Source: Caballeronia insecticola (GTDB lineage Bacteria > Pseudomonadota > Gammaproteobacteria > Burkholderiales > Burkholderiaceae). From it: a stretch of DNA of 64,000 nt. The stretch lies in NCBI RefSeq assembly GCF_000402035.1, contig NC_021287.1:620001-684000 (forward strand). The letters run 5' to 3'. This document shows, piece after piece, positions 43,518 to 53,913 of the stretch. Made by a program: the position numbers and the translations under genes. How positions within the stretch are numbered: position 1 is the stretch's first letter; each line of letters starts with the position of its first letter. A model generated the notes under the pieces. It was not told the DNA's origin. It searched no databases and saw only the letters and a list, made by a program, of their open reading frames with translations.

Positions 43518-45191
43518 TCAGCCCGTCACGGCGCCGCGATTGGCCGGCAGCGCGAGCGCCGCGAACTTGGCCAGCACGCCGCGCGTGTATTTCGGCGCGG
43601 GTTTTTTCCACGCGGCGCGGCGGCGTGCGAGTTCCGCGTCGTCCACGTTCAGTTGCAGCAGCAGCTTGTGCGCGTCGATGGTGATCGGATCGCCTTCCTG
43701 CACCAGCGCGATCGTGCCGCCCGCGTACGCTTCCGGCGCGACGTGCCCGACGACCATGCCCCACGTGCCGCCCGAGAAGCGTCCGTCGGTGATGAAGCCG
43801 ACGCTTTCGCCGAGCCCCTTGCCGATGATCGCCGATGTCGGCGCAAGCATCTCCGGCATGCCGGGGCCGCCTTGCGGGCCGAGATAGCGCAACACGAGGA
43901 TGTCGCCGGGCTTGATCTTGTCGCCGAGAATCGCGTCCATTGCGCTTTGCTCGTCCTCGAACACGCGCGCGGGTCCCGTGATGACCGGATTCTTCAGGCC
44001 CGTGATCTTCGCAACCGCGCCGTCTTCCGCGAGGTTGCCGCGCAGGATCGCGAGATGGCCTTGCTTGTAGAGCGCCTGTTCGATCGGGTAAATCACCTTC
44101 TGGTCGGCGCGCGGCTTGCTCGGCACGTCCTTCAGTTCCTCGGCGATGGTGCGCCCGGTGATCGTCATGCAGTCGCCGTGCAGCAGGCCCGCGTCGAGCA
44201 GGATCTTGAGCACTTGCGGAATGCCGCCGGCCTTGTGCAGATCGGTCGCGACATACTGGCCGGACGGCTTCAGATCGCAGATGACCGGCACTTTCTTGCG
44301 CATGCGCTCGAAGTCGTCGATGCTCCATTCCACTTCGGCCGCGTGCGCGATCGCGAGAAAGTGCAGCACGGCGTTGGTCGAGCCGCCCGTCGCCATGATC
44401 AGCGCCACCGCGTTCTCGATCGACTTCTTCGTGATGATGTCGCGCGGCTTCAAGTCCTTTTTCACTGCCTCGACGAGCACGCGCGCCGACTCGGCCGCGG
44501 AATCGACCTTCTCCTGATCGGGATTGGCCATCGTCGACGAGTACATCAGCGACATGCCGAGCGCCTCGAACGACGAGCTCATCGTGTTGGCCGTGTACAT
44601 GCCGCCGCACGAGCCGGTGCTCGGGCACGCGTTCTTTTCGACGCCCTTGAAGTCTTCCTCCGACATGCGTCCCGCCGTGAATTCGCCCACCGCTTCGAAC
44701 GACGACACGATAGTCAGATCTTTGCCCTTCCAGTTGCCGGGCCGGATCGTGCCGCCGTACACGTAGATCGACGGCACGTTCATGCGCGCCATGCCGATCA
44801 TGCCGCCCGGCATGTTCTTGTCGCAGCCGCCGATCACGACGACGCCGTCCATCCACTGTCCCTGCACGGCCGTCTCGATACAGTCCGCGATCACCTCACG
44901 CGAGACGAGCGAGTACTTCATGCCTTCGGTGCCCATCGACATGCCATCGGAAATGGTCGGCGTGCCGAAGATCTGCGGATTCGCATCCGACTTCCTGATC
45001 GACTCGATGGCGGCGTCCGCCAGTCGCTGCAGGCCCGCGTTGCACGGCGTGATGGTCGAGTGACCATTGGCCACGCCGATCATCGGTTTGTCGAAGTCTT
45101 CCTCCTTGTAGCCGAGGGCGTAATACATCGAACGATTGGGCGAGCGCGCGACGCCCTGGGTGATGTGCTTCGAGCGGCGATTGAAGGCCAT
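43518..45191 (-). CDS. ilvD: Dihydroxy-acid dehydratase
   Basis: The 557-residue product has the family iron-sulfur cysteines in [25 protein letters not shown] and a third in VICDLKPSG. It catalyses the third step of valine, leucine and isoleucine synthesis. ATG 45191 has GGAGCCGATC upstream; longer in-frame starts would run toward the LysR promoter. A divergent LysR gene starts 119 bases away. Confidence 0.94.
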   Translation of the reverse strand: MAFNRRSKHITQGVARSPNRSMYYALGYKEEDFDKPMIGVANGHSTITPCNAGLQRLADAAIESIRKSDANPQIFGTPTISDGMSMGTEGMKYSLVSREVIADCIETAVQGQWMDGVVVIGGCDKNMPGGMIGMARMNVPSIYVYGGTIRPGNWKGKDLTIVSSFEAVGEFTAGRMSEEDFKGVEKNACPSTGSCGGMYTANTMSSSFEALGMSLMYSSTMANPDQEKVDSAAESARVLVEAVKKDLKPRDIITKKSIENAVALIMATGGSTNAVLHFLAIAHAAEVEWSIDDFERMRKKVPVICDLKPSGQYVATDLHKAGGIPQVLKILLDAGLLHGDCMTITGRTIAEELKDVPSKPRADQKVIYPIEQALYKQGHLAILRGNLAEDGAVAKITGLKNPVITGPARVFEDEQSAMDAILGDKIKPGDILVLRYLGPQGGPGMPEMLAPTSAIIGKGLGESVGFITDGRFSGGTWGMVVGHVAPEAYAGGTIALVQEGDPITIDAHKLLLQLNVDDAELARRRAAWKKPAPKYTRGVLAKFAALALPANRGAVTG

Positions 45192-45310
45192 GATCGGCTC
45201 CTTGAGGGGACTTTTTGGGGACTTTTTTATCCGGTCCGGCAAGCATGCGCCGCCCGCGATGTGCCTGTCCAATATATTATTCAAGGCTTATTAGGTCGTA
45301 AAACATATCA

Positions 45311-46270
45311 ATGGAGCCGAGAAACCCGCCCATCGAGCTGCGTCTGTTGCGCTATTTCGTGACGGTCGCCGAAGAAATGCACTTCGGCCGCGCCGCCGCG
45401 CGCCTCGCAATGACGCAGCCGCCGCTCTCGCAGGCGATCCGCGCGCTCGAAGAGGCGCTCGGCGTCGCGCTGTTCGTGCGCACGAAACGCACCGTCGAGC
45501 TGACGCCGGTCGGCCACGATCTGCTGCCCGAAGTGCGGCGTCTGCTCGCCGCCGCCGACGCGCTGCGTCCGCTCGCGCAGTCGCTCGCGCGCGGCGAGGC
45601 GGGCGTGCTGTCGCTCGCGTTCGTGTCGACGGCCGATTACGGTCTTTTGCCGGCGCTCCTGCGCGATTTCGGCGCGCGCTATCCCGGCGTGCGGCTGCAA
45701 CTGAGCGAGGCGACCAGCGACGTGCAGATCGAGGAACTCGTCGCCGGACGCATCGACGCGGGTCTCGTGATTCCGCCGCTGCCGCCGCGCTACGCGAGCG
45801 CGCTGTCGTATTTGCCGATCGCGCGCGAGCCGCTCGTCATCGCGATGTCGGCGGATGCGGCGCTCGAACTCGGCCTGGGCGCCGACGAATGGGCCGACAC
45901 GCCCGTCGATCTGCACGCGCTCGCCGCGGCGCCGCTCGTCGTCTTCCCGAGACGGCTCGCGCCCGGTTTGTATGACATCATCATGGGTTGCTACGGTGCG
46001 GCAGGACTCACGCCGCGCGTCGGGCAGGAGGCGATCCAGATGCAGACCATCGTGAGCCTCGTGTCGGCGGGCATGGGCGTGGCGCTCGTGCCGCGCTCGC
46101 TGCGTCATCTGCGGCGCACGGGCGTCGTGTATCGTCCGCTGCGTCCGCTGAATGCGCCGGAAATGCTCGTCGAAACCGGGCTCGTGTGGCGCGCGGCGGA
46201 GGTGAGTCCGGTGCTCGCCGGATTCATCGATATCGTCCGAACGCGGGCCGCCGCGGCCGGTGCTTTATGA
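45311..46270 (+). CDS. LysR-family transcriptional regulator
   Basis: The 319-residue product has a winged HTH (LRLLRYFVTVAEEMHFGRAAARLAMTQPPLSQAIRALEEALG) and a periplasmic-binding-like effector domain (GLLPALLRDFGARYPGVRLQLSE). Its divergent position suggests control of ilvD. The intergenic region contains AT-rich TATTATTCAAGGCTTATTAGG. The effector is unknown. Confidence 0.85.
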   Translation: MEPRNPPIELRLLRYFVTVAEEMHFGRAAARLAMTQPPLSQAIRALEEALGVALFVRTKRTVELTPVGHDLLPEVRRLLAAADALRPLAQSLARGEAGVLSLAFVSTADYGLLPALLRDFGARYPGVRLQLSEATSDVQIEELVAGRIDAGLVIPPLPPRYASALSYLPIAREPLVIAMSADAALELGLGADEWADTPVDLHALAAAPLVVFPRRLAPGLYDIIMGCYGAAGLTPRVGQEAIQMQTIVSLVSAGMGVALVPRSLRHLRRTGVVYRPLRPLNAPEMLVETGLVWRAAEVSPVLAGFIDIVRTRAAAAGAL

Positions 46271-46307
46271 TTCGCCCTTGAAGTCCGCTTAAAGCTCTCA
46301 CATCAGA

Positions 46308-47210
46308 ATGCTCATACATCCCAATTTCGATCCCGTCGCGATTCATCTCGGACCGCTCGCCGTGCGCTGGTACGGCCTCATGTATCTGGTGGCGTTCGTG
46401 TCGGCCATCGTCATCGGCCGGCTGCGGTTGCGGCTGCCGTATGTCGCGCAGCAGGGCTGGACCGCCAAGGACATCGACGACATGCTGTTCTACGGCGTGC
46501 TCGGCACGATCCTCGGCGGACGCCTGGGCTACGTGCTCTTCTACAAGGCGAGTTACTACGCGGCGCATCCGCTCGATATCTTCAAGGTATGGGAAGGCGG
46601 CATGTCGTTTCACGGCGGCTTTCTCGGCGTGACGCTCGCGATGACGCTGTTCGCGTTTCAGCGCAAGCGCACCTGGCTGCAGGTGACCGATTTCGTCGCG
46701 CCGATGGTGCCGCTCGGCCTCGCGGCGGGGCGTCTCGGCAATTTCATCAACGGCGAACTGTGGGGCCGCGTGACCGACCCGAACGCGCCGTGGGCGATGC
46801 TGTTCCAGAATTCATCGAACGACGATGCGATCTGGCTCTCGAAGAATCCGCAACTCGATGCGCAATATCATCTCAGCGAGATTTTCCAGCGTTATCACAT
46901 GCTGCCGCGCCATCCGTCGCAGTTGTACGAGATCGCGCTTGAAGGGCTCGTGCTGTTCATCCTGATCTGGACGTTTTCGCGCAAGCAGCGGCCGGTGGGC
47001 GCAATTTCCGCGCTGTTCCTGATCGGCTATGGACTCGCGCGCTTCACCGTGGAATTCGCGCGCGAACCGGACGATTATCTCGGCCTGCTGGCGTTTAATC
47101 TTTCTATGGGCCAGTGGCTTTCGCTGCCGATGATCATCGTCGGCGTGCTCATGATGGTGTGGGCGTACAAGCGCAATCTGCGTCTGCCGCCCGAATCGGC
47201 GAAGGCCTGA
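46308..47210 (+). CDS. lgt: Prolipoprotein diacylglyceryl transferase
   Basis: The 300-residue membrane enzyme has the Lgt signature [14 protein letters not shown] (about 139-152), HGGF with the catalytic His region, and [14 protein letters not shown]. It moves diacylglycerol from phosphatidylglycerol to the lipobox Cys of prolipoproteins such as LivK in this window. ATG 46308 is preceded by a weak site. Confidence 0.94.
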   Translation: MLIHPNFDPVAIHLGPLAVRWYGLMYLVAFVSAIVIGRLRLRLPYVAQQGWTAKDIDDMLFYGVLGTILGGRLGYVLFYKASYYAAHPLDIFKVWEGGMSFHGGFLGVTLAMTLFAFQRKRTWLQVTDFVAPMVPLGLAAGRLGNFINGELWGRVTDPNAPWAMLFQNSSNDDAIWLSKNPQLDAQYHLSEIFQRYHMLPRHPSQLYEIALEGLVLFILIWTFSRKQRPVGAISALFLIGYGLARFTVEFAREPDDYLGLLAFNLSMGQWLSLPMIIVGVLMMVWAYKRNLRLPPESAKA

Positions 47211-47215
47211 CAAAC

Positions 47216-47247
47216 GCGCGGGGCGGTTATGCGCCGCCCCGCAAAAA
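47216..47247. terminator. Hairpin between lgt and the SIMPL gene
   Basis: GCGGGGCGG (47218-47226), loop TTATGCG, CCGCCCCGC (47234-47242). It is strong but has no clear T-run on the plus side, so it is a weaker call as an intrinsic terminator. Confidence 0.45.
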
Positions 47248-47250
47248 GAC

Positions 47251-47982
47251 TTAACGCCCCATCTGCACCGAACCCGACACGTCGACGGTCACCGTCGTCG
47301 TGCCGGCTTCCATTGCGATCGGCGCGGCCATCTTGGCATCGGCGCTCATCGCGCGCGCTTGCATCATCATGACCGGGCGCGGCTGAATGCCGCTGCGTCC
47401 GACGTTCACTTCCCGAATCGTGAAATTGCCGTAGCCGAAGGCCTGCGCGGCGGTCTGCGCCTGCTTGCGGAACGACTCGATTGCCTGCGTGACGAGCTTC
47501 GCCTCGGCGGCACGCTGCGCTTCCGGCGACAGCGAGAACGCGACGCTGCCCACTTGCATCGACGAACTCATCTTGCCCGCGAGCTTCGACGCCGCCGCGA
47601 AATCATGCGACTCGAGCACGACTTCCGTGCGGCCGCGCCATGCGGAAATCTTGCCGTCGCGATCCGTCGACGGATACACGGTGAACGACCCGCTTCTGGC
47701 CGTCACGCCCTCGACGCCCTTCGCCTCGCGCAACGCGGCTTCTGCGCGTTGATTGAGCGTGTTGGTGAGCGATGACGGGTCGGCGGCTTCCTGCTCGTAG
47801 AAGAGCGTGATGTCGACGACATCTTGCGCCACCTGCGCGCTTGCCTGCGCCGACAACGAAAGCACGCCCGAGGGCTGCGGCTGAGTGAGCACCGTTTGCG
47901 CGGCGGCCGTTTGAGAGAAGCTGAGCGCGGCGCCGGACATCGCGAGGAGGGCGAGCGCGGCGGCGGTTTTCTTGTTGATCAT
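47251..47982 (-). CDS. SIMPL domain (DUF541) periplasmic protein
   Basis: The 243-residue protein has a signal peptide (LALLAMSGAALSFSQTAAAQ) and the DUF541 pattern: QASAQVAQDVVDITLFYEQEA, RGRTEVVLESHDFA and VGSVAFSLSPEAQRAAEA. SIMPL proteins are linked to oxidative stress resistance in some bacteria; the mechanism is unknown. ATG 47982 has GGAG seven bases upstream. It converges with lgt. Confidence 0.85.
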   Translation of the reverse strand: MINKKTAAALALLAMSGAALSFSQTAAAQTVLTQPQPSGVLSLSAQASAQVAQDVVDITLFYEQEAADPSSLTNTLNQRAEAALREAKGVEGVTARSGSFTVYPSTDRDGKISAWRGRTEVVLESHDFAAASKLAGKMSSSMQVGSVAFSLSPEAQRAAEAKLVTQAIESFRKQAQTAAQAFGYGNFTIREVNVGRSGIQPRPVMMMQARAMSADAKMAAPIAMEAGTTTVTVDVSGSVQMGR

Positions 47983-48070
47983 CAAAGGACTCCGAACGCC
48001 TCATTGGCATGAAACCGTCGCATGATTTGCGACGGCATTTAGGCGTGGCGTGCGGGTCGTAAGTTCCTTG

Positions 48071-48529
48071 TTAGATCAGGTGCTCGGTAATAAATCGCCA
48101 TTGGGCGTCGGTCACCGGCGTGATCGACAGGCGATTGCCGCGCGCAAGCACTTGCATGTCCGCGAGTTCCTGATGTTCGCGCAGCGTCGCGAGCGGAATC
48201 AACGGCGTCTTCTTGACGAACTTCACGTCGACGAGCATCCAGCGCGGCGTTTCCTGCGTGGACTTCGCGTCGTAGTAATCGCTTTTGGGGTCGAACTGTG
48301 TGGGATCGGGATAGGCCGTCGAACACACTTTCGCGATGCCCGCGATGCCCGGCTCGGGGCAGCTCGAATGATAGAAGAGCACGCCGTCGCCGATCTGCAT
48401 TTGATCGCGCATGAAGTTGCGTGCCTGATAGTTGCGCACGCCCGTCCACGGCAGCGTTTTCTTCGGCGCGTGTGCGAGATGATCGATGCTTGCTTCGTCC
48501 GGTTCGGACTTCATCAGCCAGTAGCGCAT
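48071..48529 (-). CDS. EVE domain protein
   Basis: The 152-residue product starts MRYWLMKSEPDEASIDHL and shows WTGVRNYQARNFMRDQMQIGDGVLFYHSSC and the C-terminal WRFITEHL, all typical of EVE (PUA-like) proteins that may bind modified nucleic acids. The gene follows the 6S RNA terminator and runs on the same strand. It may carry its own promoter near 48535. Confidence 0.9.
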   Translation of the reverse strand: MRYWLMKSEPDEASIDHLAHAPKKTLPWTGVRNYQARNFMRDQMQIGDGVLFYHSSCPEPGIAGIAKVCSTAYPDPTQFDPKSDYYDAKSTQETPRWMLVDVKFVKKTPLIPLATLREHQELADMQVLARGNRLSITPVTDAQWRFITEHLI

Positions 48530-48571
48530 GTTTGTTCGCTATGCGTTGATCGACGATGCAACGATGCAAAT

Positions 48572-48600
48572 GAAAACGGCATCGGAAAAAACCGATGCCG
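48572..48600 (-). terminator. Terminator beyond the 6S RNA gene
   Basis: CGGCATCGG (48577-48585), six A, CCGATGCCG (48592-48600): a perfect 9-bp stem, followed on the minus strand by TTTTCATTT. It would end the 6S RNA precursor. Confidence 0.75.
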
Positions 48601-48611
48601 CTCATGAATGC

Positions 48612-48790
48612 AAAGCAGTGATACCTACTAAATTAGGTCCCCGCCACAGCCGCTAGGCCGGCATCCTGAACCTGGGTTCAAGATTGGTCGCAGTAAGCAA
48701 CACTTCGGGTACATCAGACAGAGTGACGCGCGCGCCCGTGTTGCAAGGTTCCACAACCGTGCCAATGTAGCATTGGTTCAAGGAATATAT
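48612..48790 (-). ncRNA. ssrS: 6S RNA
   Basis: The minus strand between zapA and the EVE gene has the Burkholderia 6S pattern, including TGCGACCAATCTTGAACCCA and GGTTCAGGATGCCGGCC, with long imperfect pairing between the two halves around a central bubble. 6S RNA binds sigma70-RNA polymerase in stationary phase. The position next to zapA is also typical of ssrS. Ends are approximate. Confidence 0.75.
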
Positions 48791-48909
48791 GACCTTGGCG
48801 TACCAGGCAGGGAAACGTCACTCTACACCAATCGTTTGCTCAATGCAGCCCCGGCGCAGTTTCTTTTTTCGATTGACATCGACTGCGCGATTGGCGCTTG
48901 CCCGATGCC

Positions 48910-49224
48910 TTACTGCGCTTCGTGTTGCGCAATGACGGCGCTCAACTGGTCGTTCATGGAATGCATCGTGCGACGAATTTCTTCGGCGGGGAATGCTTCG
49001 CCATGACGCACGCTTTCCTGCAGCCGAAGCAATTCCGACGCCAGCGAAAGCGCTGCCATGACCGCGATGCGATCCGTGCCGCGCACGCTGCTCGCATTGC
49101 GTACTTTGTTCATTTCGGCATCGACGCGCGCGACCGCTTCGCGCAGCGCGCCTTCCGTTTCCGGCGAGCACGCGAGACGATACGGCTGTCCGAGAATGGA
49201 TACTTCGATTTGCGTGGTCGTCAT
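48910..49224 (-). CDS. zapA: Cell division protein ZapA
   Basis: The 104-residue protein starts TTTQIEVSILGQPYRLACSPE and has the coiled helical tail of ZapA (DRIAVMAALSLASELLRLQES). It bundles FtsZ at midcell. The start overlaps the stop of the coiled-coil gene upstream (ATGA), so the two are coupled. Confidence 0.93.
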   Translation of the reverse strand: MTTTQIEVSILGQPYRLACSPETEGALREAVARVDAEMNKVRNASSVRGTDRIAVMAALSLASELLRLQESVRHGEAFPAEEIRRTMHSMNDQLSAVIAQHEAQ

Positions 49225-49601
49225 GCCTTCTCTCCCTGATGATGTTCGCCGTGCAGCTCCGCTTCACGCGCATGTTCAAGCGCGCTCGGCGAACTGGGTT
49301 CGAGGAGATCGAGTTGATTGTCGGCTTCTTCGTGCTGCGCGGATTTCCCGCGCGGCAGCTTTTCGAGGATCGCGTTCAGACGCACTTGTGCGTCGTCGAT
49401 CTTCGCGGACAGCGAGTCGCGTTCGGACTGCAGCGTGTCGCGTTCTTCGCGAACCTGTGCGAGATCGGCTTGCACATTGGCATAGTCGGCGCGCAGCTGT
49501 TCGAGTTGTTCCTGCAGCGCGGCATGCGCTTGCTTGTGGCGCTCGCTGATCTGGATCAGCCGGCCGATATTTCCTGACAGTGATTCGAGTTCGTTGAGCA
49601 T
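49221..49601 (-). CDS. ZapB-like coiled-coil protein (TIGR02449 type)
   Basis: The 126-residue product is nearly all coiled coil (about 1-85: LNELESLSGNIGRLIQISE, then EQLEQLRADYANVQADLAQVR) with an acidic tail. This protein always precedes zapA in many Proteobacteria and is considered a ZapB-like partner. Upstream lies a long intergenic region containing the cobalamin riboswitch on the other strand. Confidence 0.75.
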   Translation of the reverse strand: MLNELESLSGNIGRLIQISERHKQAHAALQEQLEQLRADYANVQADLAQVREERDTLQSERDSLSAKIDDAQVRLNAILEKLPRGKSAQHEEADNQLDLLEPSSPSALEHAREAELHGEHHQGEKA

Positions 49602-49884
49602 GTGCTGCGTCCTCTAAAGACCTCGCATTTTAGCGCGGTTCCACGGTGCTTCCGATATTTGTCTCGTTTCGAGACGTAACAACACGCGATTTTGCGCATG
49701 TAGCGATGCATTCGTGTGCAGAAAACGCGCGAGCTTGTCATAGCGCGTGAAGGTGGCTCGGCTGATTCTCGTTCGCTTCGTCGTGACCCGTGTCAGTATT
49801 CGACCGCGCGCTTTCTTGACGGCCCTAACACGCGCTCCTACACTTGCCGCACTTTTGGTGCTCGCATTCGCGGATCTCGCGGAT
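49602..49884. other. Promoter region between zapB-like gene and riboswitch
   Basis: This divergent intergenic stretch must hold the promoters for the zapB-like/zapA/6S side and for the riboswitch side. No convincing -35/-10 pair or gene was identified. Confidence 0.4.
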
Positions 49885-50125
49885 GCAGTCAAACGGGAAA
49901 CAGGGAGCGAAGTCCTCGAAGCAAACCGGGACGAGCCAACCTGTGCTGCCCCCGCAACGGTAAGCGACCGCAACGCAAGTTGCAAGTCGTCCCTTGCGCG
50001 TTTCTGCATGATTGGCGCGGGTTTTCTCATCACGCGAAACCACTGCAAGAAACGTGTCGATGCCACTGCGCACGAATGCGCGGGAAGGCGGGGCGATGTG
50101 TCGCCAGCCCGGATACCGGCCGGAG
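49885..50125 (+). ncRNA. Cobalamin riboswitch
   Basis: Conserved blocks occur in order: GGGAAACAGGGAGCGAAG, then GAGCCAACCTGTGCTGCCCC with CGCAACGGTAAG, then GCCACTGCGC and, after an insert, GGGAAGGCGGGG and AGCCCGGATACCGGCC (50105-50121). Together these mark an AdoCbl riboswitch. It lies about 90 bases upstream of btuB and should turn off btuBCD-cobTSC when B12 is plentiful. The ends are approximate. Confidence 0.93.
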
Positions 50126-50215
50126 TTCGACGCGCACGCTGCAAGGCGAGGCGCGTTCGTCGCGCATCGACCTCGCGGGGAGCGGGGCCGCGCTCACGCG
50201 AAACGGATCCTTCAC

Positions 50216-52105
50216 ATGCTATCGCCACTGGCCGCGTTCAAGGACGGCCTTGCTCTTCGCGGCATGCTCGCCGCTGTTGTCGCTGTCGTTGGTTTGCCGC
50301 TCGCCAGCGTCGCGCACGCGGCCCAGGCCGCCGACGACACCTCGCAAACGCTTGCCCCCATCGTCGTCACGTCGACGCGCGCGCCGCAGCCGCTCGCCGA
50401 TGCCATCCCGCAGACGTCGCTGTTCGACGAACAGGATATCGCCGATTCCGGCGCCCGCGATGCGCTCGGCCTGATCGCGCTCGCGCCCGGCGTGCAGATC
50501 ACGCGCAACGGCGGACCGGGCGCGAACTCGGGGCTTTTCATACGCGGCGCGGCGTCGTCGCAATCGCTCGTGCTGATCGACGGCGTGCGGGTCGAATCGG
50601 CGTCGCTCGGTGCGGCGCAACTCTCGCAACTGATGCTCGATCAGATCGGGCGCGTCGAGGTCGTCAACGGCAACGTGTCGGCGCTGTATGGCTCGAACGC
50701 GATCGGCGGCGTCGTGCAAATTTTCACGAAGGAAGGCAACGCGCATCCGCCGCGCTTCAGCTTCGAAGCCGAGTACGGCAGCTATCACACGCAGCGGCAA
50801 TCTGCGGGCGTGAGCGGCGCACTCGATCAGGACGGCCGCACCACGTTCAGCATCAACCTGTCGCGCGAAAAGACCGATGGCTTCTCGTCGCTCGATCCGG
50901 CGAAGGCGCCCGGCGCGAATCCGAACGCGAACGGCTATCTGAACGAGAGCGTCGCGGCGACGCTGCGCCATCAGTTCAGCGACAAGTGGGACGCCGGCGT
51001 GCGCTTCCTGCAATCGAACGGCATCAACAGTTTCGACGATGCCTACGGCCTGCCGACCGATCTCAACGAATCGCACGACCGCGTGCGTTCGGCGTCGGTG
51101 TTCGCGAACGGTAAGCTCACCGATAGCTGGACCACGCACTTCATCATCGGGCAGGGACAGGATCGCGCGAACATCGAGCAGAACGGCGTCTACACGAGCC
51201 GCTTCAACTCGGAGGATCGTCAATATACGTGGCAGAACGACATTCGGATCACGGCCGCGCACAAGCTGCTTTTCGGTTACGAGCATCTCGACCAGACGCT
51301 CGATTCCGATCAGTTCAGCGCGCCGGACCGGCATGTGAATTCGGTGTTCGCGGGCTATGTCGGGCGCATCGGCGCGAGCGAATTGCAGGCGAATCTGCGT
51401 CACGATCAGTATTCCGATTTCGGCGGCGCGAACAGCTACTATCTGGGCTACGCGTATAACTTCGATGCGCACTGGAAGGCGAGCGCGAGCTATGCGGCGT
51501 CGTTTCGCGCACCGAGTTTCGACGACCTCTACTATCCGTTCAGCGGCAATCCGTCGATTCAGCCGGAGCGCAGCCATTCGGTCGAGGCGGCGTTGCAGTA
51601 CGCATCGAATGCGATCGGCGTCGCGCGCGTCACGCTGTTTCAGACGCGCTATTCGAATCTGATCGATTACGTGTCCGACGGCAGCGGCTTCTATATCGCG
51701 CAGAACGTCGGGCGCGCGAAGGTGCAGGGCGTCGAGGGATCGTGGGCGGGGCATGTCGGCGCGACCGACGTGCGCGCGGGCGTGACGTTCCAGAATCCCG
51801 TCGACGAGACGAATCACGAGGAACTGACGCGGCGTGCGCGGCATTTCGCGACGCTCGCGGCGCATCGCACGATCGGGCGCTGGCGCGTTGGCGGCGAATG
51901 GATCGTGAGCGGCGAGCGCAGCGATTTCGATTCGACGCTGGCGGGTTACGGCATCGTGAATCTGTCGGCGCGTTACGACATCTCGAAGTCGTGGTACGTG
52001 ACCGCGCGCGTCGATAACCTGTTCGACAAGGACTATGAACTTGCGTACTCGTACAACACGCCGCGGCGCGGCGCCTACATCACGCTCGGCTGGCATCCGT
52101 CGTGA
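50216..52105 (+). CDS. btuB: TonB-dependent cobalamin receptor BtuB
   Basis: The 629-residue outer-membrane protein has a signal peptide (VVAVVGLPLASVAHA), a TonB-box-like APIVVTST, a plug domain (FIRGAASSQSLVLIDGVRVES, YGSNAIGGVVQIFTK) and the beta-barrel ending in YEDNLFDKDYELAYSY...ITLGWHP. ATG 50216 follows the riboswitch; start choice is by the signal peptide. Its stop overlaps the btuC start (GTGA). Confidence 0.9.
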   Translation: MLSPLAAFKDGLALRGMLAAVVAVVGLPLASVAHAAQAADDTSQTLAPIVVTSTRAPQPLADAIPQTSLFDEQDIADSGARDALGLIALAPGVQITRNGGPGANSGLFIRGAASSQSLVLIDGVRVESASLGAAQLSQLMLDQIGRVEVVNGNVSALYGSNAIGGVVQIFTKEGNAHPPRFSFEAEYGSYHTQRQSAGVSGALDQDGRTTFSINLSREKTDGFSSLDPAKAPGANPNANGYLNESVAATLRHQFSDKWDAGVRFLQSNGINSFDDAYGLPTDLNESHDRVRSASVFANGKLTDSWTTHFIIGQGQDRANIEQNGVYTSRFNSEDRQYTWQNDIRITAAHKLLFGYEHLDQTLDSDQFSAPDRHVNSVFAGYVGRIGASELQANLRHDQYSDFGGANSYYLGYAYNFDAHWKASASYAASFRAPSFDDLYYPFSGNPSIQPERSHSVEAALQYASNAIGVARVTLFQTRYSNLIDYVSDGSGFYIAQNVGRAKVQGVEGSWAGHVGATDVRAGVTFQNPVDETNHEELTRRARHFATLAAHRTIGRWRVGGEWIVSGERSDFDSTLAGYGIVNLSARYDISKSWYVTARVDNLFDKDYELAYSYNTPRRGAYITLGWHPS

Positions 52106-53130
52106 GCGACGCGCTTGAACGCCCGCGCACGATGAACTTTGCCCGCGCGACCACGATCTGGATCGCGCTCGGCGTCGCGGCGTGCGTCGTGTTCGTGGCG
52201 TCGCTCGCGCTGGGCAGCGTCGCGTTGCCCGTGTCGCGGACGTTCGCGGCATTGCTGCACATCCATGCTGCAACCCCCGATATCGCCGATGAAATCGTGC
52301 TCACGCTGCGTCTGCCGCGCGCGCTTGCCGGCTTCGGCGCGGGCGCATTGCTCGCGCTCGCGGGCGCGCTGTTGCAAGTGTTGCTGCGCAATCCGCTCGC
52401 CGAACCGTACGTGCTCGGCGTGTCCGGCGGCGCGGCGACGTTCGCGCTCGCGGCGATGCTGGCATCGTCGCCGTGGTGGGGCGTCGATCTTGCCGCGTGC
52501 GCGGGAGCGTTCGCATCGATCGTCATCGTGCTCGGACTCGCGCGCCGCGACGTCTGGCGCAGCAGTCAGGATGCGTCGCCCCGGCTGCTGCTGACGGGCG
52601 TCGTGGTCGCCTCCGGCTGGGGCGCGCTGATCACGCTGATGCTGAGCATCGCGCCCGAGAACCGGCTGCGCGGCATGATCTTCTGGCTCACCGGCGACCT
52701 CAACGGCGCGGCGCCGCCGTGGCTCGCGCTGATCGCGATTGCCGTCGCGCTCGTGGTGATCGTGCCCGTCGCGCCGCAACTGAACGTGCTCTTGCGCGGC
52801 GACGCCGCCGCGCATGCGCTCGGCGTGCCGGTCGCGCGGCTGCGTCTGCGTGTGTATCTCGTCGCTTCGCTCGCGGCGGCGGCGGCGGTGACGACGGCGG
52901 GCACCATCGGCTTCGTCGGACTGGTCGTGCCGCATCTGTTGCGCCTTGCCTTCGGCAACGACCAGCGCATGCTCGTGCCCGCCGCCGCGCTTGGCGGGGG
53001 GCTCGCCGTGATGGCCGCCGACCTCGCCGCGCGCACCGTGATCGCGCCGGCGCAATTGCCCGTGGGCGTCGTCACGGCGCTGATCGGCGTGCCGATGTTT
53101 CTGTGGATGCTGCTCAGGAGACCGCGATGA
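52102..53130 (+). CDS. btuC: Cobalamin ABC transporter permease BtuC
   Basis: The 342-residue FecCD-family permease starts at GTG 52102 overlapping the btuB stop. Its helices include ALLALAGALLQVLLRNPLAEPYVLG (the family signature) and GTIGFVGLVVPHLLRLAFG. Named BtuC because of its place behind the B12 riboswitch and BtuB. The ATPase follows with an ATGA overlap. Confidence 0.88.
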   Translation: MSDALERPRTMNFARATTIWIALGVAACVVFVASLALGSVALPVSRTFAALLHIHAATPDIADEIVLTLRLPRALAGFGAGALLALAGALLQVLLRNPLAEPYVLGVSGGAATFALAAMLASSPWWGVDLAACAGAFASIVIVLGLARRDVWRSSQDASPRLLLTGVVVASGWGALITLMLSIAPENRLRGMIFWLTGDLNGAAPPWLALIAIAVALVVIVPVAPQLNVLLRGDAAAHALGVPVARLRLRVYLVASLAAAAAVTTAGTIGFVGLVVPHLLRLAFGNDQRMLVPAAALGGGLAVMAADLAARTVIAPAQLPVGVVTALIGVPMFLWMLLRRPR

Positions 53131-53903
53131 GCTTGCATGTCGATGGCATCGTTCTGCGCGCGGGCGCGCGCACTCTCATCGACAGTCTCACGCAGCGCTT
53201 TTCGCCGGGCGAAACGTGGTGCATCGCCGGGCCGAACGGCGCAGGCAAGACGACGCTCATCAACGTGCTCGCCGGCCTTCTGAAAGCCGCCGCGGGCAGC
53301 GTATCGCTCGATGGCCGCGCGCTCAGTGCATGGCGTGGCGCGGAACTCGCGCGCGCCCGCGCACTGATGCCGCAGGCCACGCACGATGCCTTCAGCGCGA
53401 CCGTGCTCGATACCGTGCTGCTCAACCGCTTCCCGTATCTCACCGGCTGGGGCTGGGAAAGCGACGACGATCGCGCCGCCGCCCGCGCCGCGCTCGATGC
53501 GCTCGGCCTCGCGTCGTTCGCCGCGCGCGACGTGCTGACGCTTTCCGGCGGCGAACGTCAGCGCGTCGCGCTGGCCGCCACGCTGTGTCAGAACGCTCCG
53601 CTGCTGTTGCTCGACGAACCGCTCGCGCATCTGGACCTGCATCATCAGATCGACTGTCTGCATGCGTTGCGCGGCGCCGCGCGCGCGGACAAGCGCACCG
53701 TAATCTTCTCGTGCCACGATCTCAATCTCGCGCGCCGTTTCGCGACGCACGCGTTGCTGCTCGACGGCCGCGGCGGCGCGTGCGCGGGCCCGGTCGCCGA
53801 AGTCCTCACCCCCGAACGCGCGAGCGCGGCCTTCGGCTATCCGCTCGCGTTGATCCGCGACGGCGAGCACGAAGCGCTCGTGCCGTCCATTCACCGTTCC
53901 TGA
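53127..53903 (+). CDS. btuD: Cobalamin ABC transporter ATP-binding protein BtuD
   Basis: The 258-residue ATPase has Walker A GPNGAGKTTL, signature LSGGERQRVALAATL, Walker B LLLLDEPLAHLD and the switch His in FSCHDLN. It matches the BtuD/FepC type. The start at 53127 overlaps the btuC stop. The binding-protein partner BtuF is encoded on the convergent strand. Confidence 0.9.
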   Translation: MSLHVDGIVLRAGARTLIDSLTQRFSPGETWCIAGPNGAGKTTLINVLAGLLKAAAGSVSLDGRALSAWRGAELARARALMPQATHDAFSATVLDTVLLNRFPYLTGWGWESDDDRAAARAALDALGLASFAARDVLTLSGGERQRVALAATLCQNAPLLLLDEPLAHLDLHHQIDCLHALRGAARADKRTVIFSCHDLNLARRFATHALLLDGRGGACAGPVAEVLTPERASAAFGYPLALIRDGEHEALVPSIHRS

Positions 53904-53913
53904 AGGAGTCACG